A stretch of 64,000 nt of DNA from Chitinophagales bacterium (lineage in GTDB: Bacteria; Bacteroidota; Bacteroidia; Chitinophagales; Chitinophagaceae): NCBI GenBank assembly GCA_017303335.1, contig JAFLBK010000001.1:67001-131000 (forward strand), written 5' to 3'. Below are positions 16,287 through 24,703 of the stretch, piece after piece (within the stretch, counting starts at the first letter, position 1; each line of letters begins with the position of its first letter). A program made the position numbers and the translations under genes. The notes under the pieces are model-generated. The model was not told the DNA's origin, searched no databases, and saw nothing but the letters and a program-made list of their open reading frames with translations.

Positions 16287-17537
16287 TCAGCTTCGTTCTT
16301 CCCAGATCATCGAAAGATGTACAATGGTTTCGGCGGCTTTGGCCATGTCTTTTGTACCGATCCATTCGAGCTTGCTGTGAATATTCTGCATGCCGGTGAA
16401 AATATTCGGACAAGGCATACCCATATAACTGAACCGGCTTCCGTCGGTGCCGCCGCGGATGCTTTCTTTTCTTACCGTCAATCCTGCACGCTGAATGGCT
16501 TCTTCGGCATACGCAACCACCTGCGGGTATTTGTCGAGCACTTCTTTCATGTTGCGGTATTGTTCCTGCGATGTGTACTCCATCGTGGCCCCGGGGAATT
16601 TTGCCACGGTATCTTCAGCGATCTTCTTCAAACGCTGGTGATGCTGTTGTAATCCGGCTACGGTAAAATCCCGGACGATGAATTGGATCGTCGCTTTCTC
16701 AGCAATGCCATTCACGGCTACCGGGTGAACAAACCCTTCTCGTTTCTCCGTGGTTTCCGGGCTCCATTCCTTCTTCGGCAACGCATCGAGGATCGCCCCG
16801 GCCACTTTCAGCGCATTCACCATTTTATCTTTCGCGTAACCCGGGTGAACGATCACGCCCTGTATGGCTACCAGGGCGCCATCGGCGCTGAAGGTTTCGT
16901 CTTCCAGGTCACCGGCTTCCCCTCCATCAAGGGTATAGCCGAACGAAGCGCCGAGTTTCTGCATATCCACTTTCGCGGTTCCCTGCCCGATTTCCTCATC
17001 GGGGGTGAATAATATCCGGATATCGCCATGCTTCACCGCCGGGTTTTGTATAAAGAACATGGCCGCTTCCATGATGGCGGCCACACCGCTTTTATCATCG
17101 GCGCCCAGCAGGGTTAAACCACCGGCGGTGATCACGCCGCTGTTGACATGATTCTTCAGGTAGGGCGAATCGCTCATGCGCAAAACCTGCGAAGGATCGT
17201 CGGGCAGTACAATATCTTTTCCGTCATAATAACGATGGTGGATCGGTTTTACATCGGTGCCGCTGCAATCCGGCGCCGTATCTATATGCGCACAAAAACA
17301 AATGGCGGGTATGTTTTTCTTATCGCTGTTGGAAGGAATGCTGGCGTACACATAACCGAATTCGTCGGTGCTTGCGTTGGTAATACCCATACCCAGCAGT
17401 TCCCGGTGCAGGAGTTTGCTGAGGTCTTTTTGTTTTCCGGAACTGGGATGGGAGCTGCTGTTGGGGTCGCTTTGCGTATCAATCCGCACATAGCGCATGA
17501 AACGGTCGGCAATACTGTCGGGGCTTATCTGGATCAT
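16287..17537 (-). CDS. pepT: Peptidase T (tripeptide aminopeptidase)
   Basis: 416 aa, typical for M20B peptidases. Metal-binding and catalytic segments are FCAHIDTAPDCSG, LLGADDKSGVAAIMEA, FTPDEEIGQGTAKVD with the catalytic Glu, TLDGGEAGDLEDETF and a late NIFTGMQNIHSKLEW. It releases N-terminal residues from tripeptides in the cytoplasm. It lies downstream of the FKBP gene, separated by a 106-nt spacer of word repeats. Confidence 0.93.
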   Translation of the reverse strand: MIQISPDSIADRFMRYVRIDTQSDPNSSSHPSSGKQKDLSKLLHRELLGMGITNASTDEFGYVYASIPSNSDKKNIPAICFCAHIDTAPDCSGTDVKPIHHRYYDGKDIVLPDDPSQVLRMSDSPYLKNHVNSGVITAGGLTLLGADDKSGVAAIMEAAMFFIQNPAVKHGDIRILFTPDEEIGQGTAKVDMQKLGASFGYTLDGGEAGDLEDETFSADGALVAIQGVIVHPGYAKDKMVNALKVAGAILDALPKKEWSPETTEKREGFVHPVAVNGIAEKATIQFIVRDFTVAGLQQHHQRLKKIAEDTVAKFPGATMEYTSQEQYRNMKEVLDKYPQVVAYAEEAIQRAGLTVRKESIRGGTDGSRFSYMGMPCPNIFTGMQNIHSKLEWIGTKDMAKAAETIVHLSMIWEERS

Positions 17538-17643
17538 TTAAGTTACAAGTAATAAGTTATAAGTGAAAAGTAAAAATAGAGAATTGTTTAAAACAAACAG
17601 CCTGCGGCTGCAGGCTGCTGACTTACAACTTATAACTTACAAC
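17538..17643. repeat. Word-repeat spacer with an internal hairpin between the FKBP and pepT genes
   Basis: It contains variants of AAGTTATAAGT/ACTTATAACTT on both sides of a centre. AAGTGAAAAGTAAAAA is at 17561-17576 and is found again at 30510 and, with one change, at 33448. A perfect hairpin at 17598-17617 has arms CAGCCTGC / GCAGGCTG and loop GGCT. The flanking TTATAACTT words make the spacer loosely palindromic. No gene is present. Confidence 0.65.
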
Positions 17644-18072
17644 TTAGAGAATCTCTACGAGTTCAATATCGAATACGAGTTCCTGACCGGCCAGGAAATG
17701 ATTGGCGTCGAGAACGATCACATCTTCACGGATCTCGGTAACCACTACCGGAAAGGGTTGTCCGGCCTGGTTGCTCAGCGTAAGCTGCATGCCGGGTTCC
17801 AGCTGCATGTCGGCCGGAACATTTTCTTTGGGGAAGTTGATGATGGCTTCTTCCATACGGGGGCCATAACCATCTTCGGGAGCGATATTGATCGTTTTCT
17901 TTTCGCCCAGGCTCATGCCGGGCATGGCCGCGTCGAAGCCTTTTATCATTTGTCCGGCCCCTACCGTGAATTCGAGGGGTTCCCGTCCTGCAGAAGAATC
18001 AAATTGTTCCCCACTTACCAGTTTACCGGTGTAGTGCACCCGCACCACATCTCCTGATTTTACCTGTTGCAT
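17644..18072 (-). CDS. FKBP-type peptidyl-prolyl isomerase (SlyD-like)
   Basis: 142 aa. The FKBP half is VKSGDVVRVHYTGKLVSGEQ, then FDSSAGREPLEFTVGAGQMI and KGFDAAMPGMSLGEKKTI. The inserted IF chaperone domain (about residues 70-120) and the return strand DANHFLAGQELVFDIELVEI make it SlyD-like. The metal-binding His/Cys-rich tail of enterobacterial SlyD is absent. No signal peptide is seen, so it should be cytoplasmic, helping folding and prolyl isomerisation. Confidence 0.92.
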   Translation of the reverse strand: MQQVKSGDVVRVHYTGKLVSGEQFDSSAGREPLEFTVGAGQMIKGFDAAMPGMSLGEKKTINIAPEDGYGPRMEEAIINFPKENVPADMQLEPGMQLTLSNQAGQPFPVVVTEIREDVIVLDANHFLAGQELVFDIELVEIL

Positions 18073-18183
18073 AGTTTGTGTTTTGTTTTCGCCGCCGGCG
18101 GCGGAAGAAATGATGATGAAATAGCCCGCAAATTACTATATAAAAGGGAGGGTGGTTAAAATAATTTTAAGCAACTTTAGGGC

Positions 18184-19437
18184 ATGAAAAAGTTCCAATA
18201 CTGCTTACTGGTTTGCCTGTTTACCGGTTTGGTTGTTACCGCCCAGCAAACCGGAAAACCTGCCAGCCAACCGGCTGTTATTACAGGCGCCGAACGAATG
18301 CAGGTGTACCTCCCGATGCTGAAAGGCAAGGCGGTGGCTGTATTCGCCAACCAGACAAGTATGGTTAAGAACAGCCACCTGGTAGATACCCTGCTCAAAA
18401 GCGGTATCAACATCGTAAAAATATTCGGGCCCGAGCATGGTTTCCGCGGTGATGCCGATGCGGGGGAAAAAGTAGGCGATGCCAGGGACGCCAGAACCGG
18501 CCTGCCGGTGATCAGCCTCTATGGCAATCATAAAAAACCCACTGCCGACGACCTGAAGGATGTGGATGTACTGATATTCGATATCCAGGATGTAGGCGTT
18601 CGTTTTTATACTTATATCTCTTCCCTGCAATATTACCTGGAAGCCGCCATCGAAAACCACAAACCCTTACTCATACTCGACCGCCCCAACCCGAATGGCT
18701 TTTACGTGGATGGCCCGGTGCTGGATACAAATTTCAAAAGTTTCGTGGGCATGCAACCCATCCCCATTGTATACGGGATGACCATCGGGGAATATGCCCT
18801 GTTTTTAATGGGCGAGAACCTGCTTTCGGCCAAAGCCAATGCCATCAATGCATACAACATCACAACCGAACCCACCGTTGATACGCCCTTTCACGTGCAG
18901 GTGATCAAGTGTCAGCATTACGATCATCGTACAAAATACCAGTTACCGGTAATGCCTTCCCCCAACCTGAAATCGATGCAGAGCATCTACCTCTACCCCT
19001 CTACCTGTTTCTTCGAAGGAACGGTAATGAGCGAAGGGCGGGGCACAGATCAGCCCTTCCAGGTATTCGGACATCCGGCACTGCCGAAAAACCTGTACAG
19101 CTTTACACCCAAACCCAACGCCGGCGCCAAGAACAGCAAATGCTTCTTCCAGGAATGCTATGGCTGGAACCTGGGCGGCAGCATTGATGATGTATTGAAG
19201 AAAGTTGATGGGCGCATCCAATTGAAATATTTCATCGAGGCCTATAACCTGTTTCCCGGAAAAGACAGTTTCTTCTTAAAGACAAACTTCATCAACAAAC
19301 TGGCCGGCAATGCCGATTTCATGCAGCAGATCAAAAAAGGGCTCCGCGAAGAAGAAATCCGGAAGAGCTGGCAACCCGGCTTGACCGAATTCAAAGCAAA
19401 GCGGAAGAAATACTTGCTGTACGAAGATTTTGAGTAA
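18184..19437 (+). CDS. NamZ-like exo-beta-N-acetylmuramidase (DUF1343), secreted
   Basis: 417 aa with a signal peptide (FQYCLLVCLFTGLVVTAQ). DUF1343 features are GKAVAVFANQTSMV, IFGPEHGFRGDADAGEKVGD, PVISLYGNHKKP, VLIFDIQDVGVRFYTYISSL, LDRPNPNG and late MSEGRGTDQPFQVFG. NamZ of Bacillus removes terminal MurNAc from peptidoglycan fragments; a cell-wall recycling role is inferred by family. The gene appears to stand alone. Confidence 0.87.
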   Translation: MKKFQYCLLVCLFTGLVVTAQQTGKPASQPAVITGAERMQVYLPMLKGKAVAVFANQTSMVKNSHLVDTLLKSGINIVKIFGPEHGFRGDADAGEKVGDARDARTGLPVISLYGNHKKPTADDLKDVDVLIFDIQDVGVRFYTYISSLQYYLEAAIENHKPLLILDRPNPNGFYVDGPVLDTNFKSFVGMQPIPIVYGMTIGEYALFLMGENLLSAKANAINAYNITTEPTVDTPFHVQVIKCQHYDHRTKYQLPVMPSPNLKSMQSIYLYPSTCFFEGTVMSEGRGTDQPFQVFGHPALPKNLYSFTPKPNAGAKNSKCFFQECYGWNLGGSIDDVLKKVDGRIQLKYFIEAYNLFPGKDSFFLKTNFINKLAGNADFMQQIKKGLREEEIRKSWQPGLTEFKAKRKKYLLYEDFE

Positions 19438-19540
19438 TGATTGATCCGGCTTCACGCCCGGATGATCCCCGCATATCATAAGGCCCGAACGGTTCCTGTA
19501 AACTAAGTTTTATATTTACGTTTACTAAAACCATCCGCAC

Positions 19541-21727
19541 ATGAACAGGTTCTTCTTCGTTCTCCTACTCTGCGCTTTCACAACGCCTTCCTTTTCTCAA
19601 TCCGTCGCTATTAATACAGACGGCAGCACGGCCAACAGCTCAGCCATCCTCGATGTAAAAAGCACCGGCAAAGGAATGCTGATACCCCGGATGACCAAAG
19701 CGCAGCGCAATGCCATTGCATCGCCGGCCAACGGCCTGATCGTATATGTGAATGCGCCCGATACCACGGGCCTGAGTTATTACAACGGCAGCGCCTGGAA
19801 ATGGGTGGAAGAAAAGAATGGCAACAACTGGACCCTGACCGGCAACAGCGGAACCGACCCTTCTGTCAATTTCATCGGTACAACAGATAATAAAGCGCTC
19901 GTATTCGGCGCCAATAATTTTGAACGGATGCGTATCACCCCGATAGCCACCCTGGGTATCGGCAACCAGCAACCGCTGTATACCATCGATGTGAATACCG
20001 GCCAGGCGGGTGTAAACAACTGTACCTATTCGGGAATCCGGGTTAAATCCGTCATGGGCGCCGACATCTGTGATCACGGTTTTGTTTTGGGCTACGATGA
20101 TCCCTTCGGCATAACCAATAATGCCCTGCTCTGGAATTTCGGACAAAGCAATAATGGCACCCCCAAACAGATTTCGATGGGTGTGGGCCCTGTTCTTACA
20201 ATGATGCGACTGACCAGTGACGGATTAGCCGGTATCGGTTCGGGCATCTATATGCCCCAGTATGCACTGGATGTGAATGTGGGCATTGGAGGCGTTAACC
20301 CCTGTACGCAGAATGGCCTTCGGTTGATGAATGCCGGCGAATTGAACAACAACTGCGACAAAGGTCTTTTTTTGGGCTACGACAATATAGGCACCAATAA
20401 ATCTGTATCGCTCTGGAATTTCTCTCCCCTGCCTTACACGAATGAGCACTATTTCCGTTTTGGATTTGGAGCCGATTTTTCGGCCGGTCCGGGTCTCGGC
20501 GAAGCGATGCGCATCCTTCCTCCAGGCAAAGGAGTGGGCATCAACCAACCAACGCCGATGGCCATGCTGCACATCAGCAATTATACAGGCGGCGGAGTAT
20601 TGCCCGGCGTGATGGTTACCAGCCCGACACTGCCCTCCAACTCCCTGGGTTTTTACACAGGTCTCCGTTTTACTGAACCCAACCAGCATACCGGGCTGAT
20701 CTGGAATTACCAGAATGCCCCATTGAAATTTGGCACCAACAACCTCGAACGTATGATCATCGATGAGAATGGTAAGCTCGGCATCGGTACCGCATCGCCC
20801 CAGGAATTATTACACGTTGCCGGCACTATCCGTTCAAACAGCCTGGCGGGTGTTGGTACCCGTGTAACAATGGAAGATCCCAATGGCACACTTGTTCCGC
20901 TTGCCGGCGGAACCAACGGACAGGTACTGACTCAAACCGCGGGAGGCCCTGCCTGGCAATCTGCCGGAGCGGCCTGGTCGGTGGTAGGAAATGCAGGCAC
21001 GTCCGCTGCCAGCAATTTCATCGGCACTACGGATGCCGTTGATTTCGTGATCCGGACCAGCAATACCGAAGCCGTTCGGGTTGCCAGCAATGGCAATATC
21101 GGTTTTGGCGCCACCGCACCTTCTAAAAAAATGGAAGTGGTGGGCCCCGCCAGCGCCACTCCTGTAACGCTCGTGATCGCCAACCGTGGGGGCTTTGGTC
21201 CATCGCAGGTGGAATTTGTAAGCGACTATGGCTTCGCCAGTCAATGGCGGCCGGGTTATATCCGCAGTAACGACCTGGGCGGTTTTACCGGTACCCTTGA
21301 ATTTTATACCAATGGAACCGGCGCCGGCAATGTGTATGGAAATGTGAAAGGATTTGAAGTACGCAACGGCGCCGCGTTAACCGCCACCGGTACTGTTGGT
21401 ACCTTCAGCGACGAACGGTTGAAAAAAAACATTCACGATTTTACCGATGGATTGAATGTGATCTCCCAGATACATCCGGTGCAATTTCAATACAACGAAC
21501 TTTCTCCTTTTCAAACCGATGAACCACAGATCGGCATCCTGGCACAACAGTTAGAAAAAGTAGCGCCCTACATGGTTCATAACACAAAGGAGAAAGACAT
21601 GGAAGACCTGCGCTGGGTAAACAACCAGGCCTATATCTACCTGCTCATTAACTCCGTAAAAGAACTGCAGCAGCAGATCGTACAGCAGCAAAAACAAATT
21701 GATGCATTGATAAAAGCCGGGCAATAG
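19541..21727 (+). CDS. Secreted surface protein with C-terminal S74 intramolecular chaperone
   Basis: 728 aa with a signal peptide ending at SFSQ. The N-terminal AILDVKSTGKGMLIPRMT motif is typical of Bacteroidota 'tail fiber' proteins. Long Gly/Asn-rich beta repeats follow, with recurring SNFIGTTD / VNFIGTTDNKALVF and GIGTASPQELLHVAGTI words. The C-terminal S74 domain starts at TFSDERLKKNIHDF, with the Ser and Lys of the self-cleavage dyad, and ends in a trimerising coiled coil (KELQQQIVQQQKQIDALI). It is probably an oligomeric surface fibre. No phage genes are nearby. Confidence 0.85.
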   Translation: MNRFFFVLLLCAFTTPSFSQSVAINTDGSTANSSAILDVKSTGKGMLIPRMTKAQRNAIASPANGLIVYVNAPDTTGLSYYNGSAWKWVEEKNGNNWTLTGNSGTDPSVNFIGTTDNKALVFGANNFERMRITPIATLGIGNQQPLYTIDVNTGQAGVNNCTYSGIRVKSVMGADICDHGFVLGYDDPFGITNNALLWNFGQSNNGTPKQISMGVGPVLTMMRLTSDGLAGIGSGIYMPQYALDVNVGIGGVNPCTQNGLRLMNAGELNNNCDKGLFLGYDNIGTNKSVSLWNFSPLPYTNEHYFRFGFGADFSAGPGLGEAMRILPPGKGVGINQPTPMAMLHISNYTGGGVLPGVMVTSPTLPSNSLGFYTGLRFTEPNQHTGLIWNYQNAPLKFGTNNLERMIIDENGKLGIGTASPQELLHVAGTIRSNSLAGVGTRVTMEDPNGTLVPLAGGTNGQVLTQTAGGPAWQSAGAAWSVVGNAGTSAASNFIGTTDAVDFVIRTSNTEAVRVASNGNIGFGATAPSKKMEVVGPASATPVTLVIANRGGFGPSQVEFVSDYGFASQWRPGYIRSNDLGGFTGTLEFYTNGTGAGNVYGNVKGFEVRNGAALTATGTVGTFSDERLKKNIHDFTDGLNVISQIHPVQFQYNELSPFQTDEPQIGILAQQLEKVAPYMVHNTKEKDMEDLRWVNNQAYIYLLINSVKELQQQIVQQQKQIDALIKAGQ

Positions 21728-21760
21728 CATCAAGGTCACAATTTAGTTACCTTCGCTGCC

Positions 21761-22732
21761 ATGAAGGATTTTAAATCGTTGCGGATCGTTTTCATGGGCA
21801 CGCCCGAGTTTGCCGTTGCCTCCCTCGATGCGCTTGTGCAGGCGGGATGCCATATCGTGGGCGTGATCACAGCGCCCGATAAAGCCGCCGGGCGGGGCAT
21901 GCAGCTGCAGCAAAGCGCCGTCAAGAAATACGCGGTCGAAAAAGGCCTGCACATCCTTCAACCCGATAAATTAAAAAACCCCGGATTCCTGGAACAACTT
22001 CGTTCCTTACAGGCTGACCTGCAGATCGTGGTCGCCTTCCGCATGTTGCCCGAAGCGGTATGGAACATGCCGCCCATGGGCTCAGTAAATCTTCATGGAA
22101 GTTTATTGCCGCAATACCGCGGCGCAGCGCCCATCAACTGGGCCGTGATCAATGGCGAGAAAGAAACGGGCGTTACCACGTTCAAACTCAAACACGAGAT
22201 CGATACCGGCGACATCCTCCTGCAGGAACGTTTCCCCATCGGCGACGATGAAACTGCGGGCGAAGTGCACGACAAAATGAAAGCGATCGGCGCACAGTTG
22301 CTTGTACGAACTGTACAAGGACTGGCGGATGGAAGCTTGAAGGAAATGCCACAACTATCCACCGGCAGCCCGCAACCTGCCTCGCCGGCAGACAGGCCCG
22401 AAACCTTAAAGCACGCCCCGAAGATCTTTACCGAAACCTGCCGCATCGATTTTTCCAAAACGGTGAACGAAGTGCACAATCTCATCAGGGGCCTCTCGCC
22501 TTTTCCCGGCGCTTTCACCAGCCTCGACAGCAAAACACTGAAGATATTCCGCACGGAAAAACAACAGGGTACAACAGGATCAGCAAGCGGTTCTTTCGAA
22601 ACCGATAAAAAACAGTTCTTGAAATTCGCCTGCGCCGATGGCTATGTACTGGTCAAAGAACTCCAACTGGAAGGCAAAAAAAGAATGGCCGTCGAAGACT
22701 TCCTGCGGGGATACCACTTTCCGGGTATTTGA
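21761..22732 (+). CDS. fmt: Methionyl-tRNA formyltransferase
   Basis: 323 aa. The formyltransferase domain has RIVFMGTPEFAVASLDAL and VNLHGSLLPQYRGAAPINWA with the conserved His, then KHEIDTGDILLQ with the catalytic Asp. The OB-like C-terminal domain begins around residue 225. Residues 206-212 (PASPADR) are encoded by a 21-nt palindromic repeat in the linker between the domains, see the repeat entry. The TIR operon promoter overlaps its stop codon. Confidence 0.93.
   Translation: MKDFKSLRIVFMGTPEFAVASLDALVQAGCHIVGVITAPDKAAGRGMQLQQSAVKKYAVEKGLHILQPDKLKNPGFLEQLRSLQADLQIVVAFRMLPEAVWNMPPMGSVNLHGSLLPQYRGAAPINWAVINGEKETGVTTFKLKHEIDTGDILLQERFPIGDDETAGEVHDKMKAIGAQLLVRTVQGLADGSLKEMPQLSTGSPQPASPADRPETLKHAPKIFTETCRIDFSKTVNEVHNLIRGLSPFPGAFTSLDSKTLKIFRTEKQQGTTGSASGSFETDKKQFLKFACADGYVLVKELQLEGKKRMAVEDFLRGYHFPGI
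22376..22396 (+). repeat. Palindromic repeat copy embedded in fmt
   Basis: 21 nt starting CCTGCCT and ending CAGACAGG, with the core GCCGGC. It occupies exactly codons 206-212 of fmt. It is related to the 20-nt intergenic copy at 38913-38932 (CCTGTCTGCCGACAGGCAGG) and the 21-nt copy in rsmF at 27069-27089. Relative to the 20-nt form it carries one extra base, which keeps the frame. Confidence 0.7.
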
Positions 22733-22758
22733 TTTGGCATAAATAGGCCCTATATTTA
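22728..22758 (+). promoter_or_regulatory. Promoter of the TIR operon
   Basis: TTTG at 22728-22731 overlaps the fmt stop, followed by a 19-nt spacer and TATATTTA at 22751-22758 (one mismatch to TAnnTTTG). The ATG of the first TIR gene is 15 nt further on. The spacing is ideal for the Bacteroidota sigma-A promoter, so the three TIR-operon genes need not depend on fmt. Confidence 0.65.
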
Positions 22759-22773
22759 GCTTCCCTGCAAGCA

Positions 22774-23460
22774 ATGGCCACCCCCAAAAAAATATTCTTC
22801 TCGTATTCCAACCAGGAAGAAGACCTGCAATTGTATACAAAGATCAACCGGCATTTTGCAGGGTATTCCAGGATCGGACTGGTGGGGATCATCGACCGGG
22901 CGGAATTGTTCCGCACCACCAGCGACCGGGAGCAGGCGCTCGAAGAGATCCGGAAAGCCGACCTGGCGGTACCACTCCTCAGCATCGATTATGTTACCGA
23001 TGAAGAATGCCTGCAGCAACTCGAAAAAGCGGCCAGCAGCCAGGTAAAGATCGTTCCGGTTTTACTCCGCGATTTCGATTGGGAAGCCCACCAGAACATA
23101 ACCCGGTACAAAAGCCAGATGCTGCCCGATGATCTCAGCCCGGTGGAAAAGCACATCACCGAAGACCAGAACGACGACACCGTATTCAAAGAAATCGCCC
23201 AGAGCGTGAAAGCCATCATCCTGCCCGAGATCGGCAGCATGGAATTTCAAAAACCCGCCGGTACGTTTTACTATATCCTCGCGGCGCTTGTCATCATCAT
23301 CGGTATCATCGCCTCGGTGATCGTATACCGGGAAACCGAAGACCTCGGGAGTACCGAGCAGATCCTTTTCGCTTCCCTTTGCTTCCTGATGTTCGGTTGT
23401 ATTGCCCTGATCGCCCTCAAGAATATACTCTTTCCCAATAAAGCAAGCTTAAAACGATAG
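22774..23460 (+). CDS. Membrane-anchored TIR-domain protein
   Basis: 228 aa. The TIR domain occupies residues 1-150: box 1 KKIFFSYSNQEEDL (5-18), then DREQALEEIRKADLAVPLLS (51-70) and VKIVPVLLRDFDWEAH (91-106), the order of TIR_2 proteins. Two membrane helices (about 164-185 and 197-217) follow, so the TIR domain should face the cytoplasm. Where active TIRs have a catalytic Glu after a SxxYxxSxW-type stretch, this one reads SIDYVTDEECLQQLEKA, with Glu84 displaced by one position, so NADase activity is uncertain. It is the first gene of a three-gene operon with a 3-nt gap to the next. Confidence 0.85.
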   Translation: MATPKKIFFSYSNQEEDLQLYTKINRHFAGYSRIGLVGIIDRAELFRTTSDREQALEEIRKADLAVPLLSIDYVTDEECLQQLEKAASSQVKIVPVLLRDFDWEAHQNITRYKSQMLPDDLSPVEKHITEDQNDDTVFKEIAQSVKAIILPEIGSMEFQKPAGTFYYILAALVIIIGIIASVIVYRETEDLGSTEQILFASLCFLMFGCIALIALKNILFPNKASLKR

Positions 23461-23463
23461 GCC

Positions 23464-24243
23464 ATGCAAGAAGAGAAATACGCCAACTACGAGATGTTCG
23501 ACCGGCTCATCACCAACAACCGGAAGGCGCAGCGATGGACCATGTTCTGGGTTATCGCCCTTTGCGTGATGGCAGCCGCTGTACTCTGGATGGCCTACGA
23601 TATCTCGAAGAAGAAAAAAACCATCATCGCCCAGGGACTGGTGATACAGACCCAGGAAGAATACCTGCATACCAAGAACCACCTCATCGACTCACTTGTC
23701 AGCAATTGCAATGTGGCCAAGGAAAAGATCACCAATACCTACGATTCGGTGATCCAGAAAACAGAGAATGCCATCCGGGAGATCAAAGCGGCCACACCCG
23801 CCCAGGTAGAGCAGGTGGTGGAAAGGCAGGAGCAGAAGATCGAAGAAGTGAAAACCACCATCAGAAAGATCAAAACAGATATCGTAACCAGCAAATCGGG
23901 CAACAACGACCGGGCCCGGGTATTCATTCAATACAATAACAAAGAAAACGAGAAACAGGTGGCCGAGCTGTCGGCCTGGCTGGGAAGAAACAAAAACTAT
24001 TTTGTAGCGCCGGCCGAATTCATCGATAACAGTTTTGGCACCGTCATCAAGTTTTACAATTACCCCGATAAGGAAGAAAAAAACCTGAAGGAGATACTGG
24101 GCAAGCTGTTCAGCATCGACCCGGCGAATATCAAAACAACCTACCCGGAGGATAAAACAAATACGAAGCCCACCATAGAAATATGGATCGGCACCGCCAA
24201 AAAAACCTTGCTTAAATACCAGGTAATACAGCAAAAGAATTAA
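23464..24243 (+). CDS. Single-pass coiled-coil membrane protein between two TIR genes
   Basis: 259 aa. A short cytosolic N-terminus is followed by one membrane helix (MFWVIALCVMAAAVLWMAY, about residues 27-45). A long charged coiled coil spans roughly 50-145 (VERQEQKIEEVKTTIRKIKT). A compact alpha/beta C-terminal domain covers about 148-250 (RARVFIQYNNKENEKQVAEL, FGTVIKFYNYPDKEEKNLKE). I do not recognise that domain; it faintly resembles LytR_C/SPOR-like sensor folds. Position 3 nt after one TIR gene and 4 nt before the other implies one functional unit, with this protein as a sensor or scaffold. Confidence 0.75.
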   Translation: MQEEKYANYEMFDRLITNNRKAQRWTMFWVIALCVMAAAVLWMAYDISKKKKTIIAQGLVIQTQEEYLHTKNHLIDSLVSNCNVAKEKITNTYDSVIQKTENAIREIKAATPAQVEQVVERQEQKIEEVKTTIRKIKTDIVTSKSGNNDRARVFIQYNNKENEKQVAELSAWLGRNKNYFVAPAEFIDNSFGTVIKFYNYPDKEEKNLKEILGKLFSIDPANIKTTYPEDKTNTKPTIEIWIGTAKKTLLKYQVIQQKN

Positions 24244-24247
24244 TACG

Positions 24248-24703
24248 ATGGCCAGAAAATTAAAGGTATTCCTCTCCTATTCGCACGAGGATGAGAACAT
24301 GAAGAACATACTCGACAAAAACCTCGTGATGCTCAAACGCAGCGATAAGATCGACGTATGGCAGGACCGGGCCATCAAGGCCGGCGAGGTGTGGGATGAG
24401 CAGATCCGCAGGGAACTGGAAGCGGCCGATATCATCCTGCTGCTCATCAGCGTCGACTTCAACAATTCACAGTACATCTGGAACAAGGAATTGAAAACAG
24501 CCATGGAGCGGCACGAACGGGGCGAAGCCCGGGTGATACCCATCATCCTGCGCACCTGCGAATGGAGCGAGATGCCTTATGCCAAACTGCAGGCCCTGCC
24601 CACCAACGCGAAACCCATCAGCAGTTTTACCGATACCGATGTGGCCTATACCGAAGTGGCCAAAGGCATCCGGATGCTGGTGGATCACATGCTTTCAACC
24701 TGA
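24248..24703 (+). CDS. Soluble TIR-domain protein
   Basis: 151 aa, all TIR: box 1 KVFLSYSHEDENMKNIL (6-22), then WDEQIRRELEAADIILLLIS (49-68), SVDFNNSQYIWNKELKTAM (68-86) and a LRTCEWSEMPYAKLQALPTN box 3-like segment (101-120). Glu81 in WNKEL sits where bacterial TIR NADases and cyclases carry the catalytic Glu. There is no membrane helix or signal peptide. It is the last gene of the operon, and convergent with the LysM gene 113 nt away. By family it could hydrolyse or cyclise NAD+, or act as an adaptor. Confidence 0.88.
   Translation: MARKLKVFLSYSHEDENMKNILDKNLVMLKRSDKIDVWQDRAIKAGEVWDEQIRRELEAADIILLLISVDFNNSQYIWNKELKTAMERHERGEARVIPIILRTCEWSEMPYAKLQALPTNAKPISSFTDTDVAYTEVAKGIRMLVDHMLST

Noticed and set aside
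15084..16652. Long open frame on the plus strand (522 codons)
   Set aside because: It is antisense to the DinB, WYL regulator and pepT genes, whose proteins have clear motifs; it has no recognisable domain.
19541..21727. Prophage tail-fibre gene
   Set aside because: The S74 domain is shared with phage fibres, but there is a signal peptide, no phage gene is nearby and the Bacteroidota AILDVKS start is typical of chromosomal surface proteins.
22774..24703. Classical Thoeris system
   Set aside because: There is no ThsA-type SIR2/SLOG gene adjacent; the SIR2-like gene is 20 kb away and lacks the usual active-site His.
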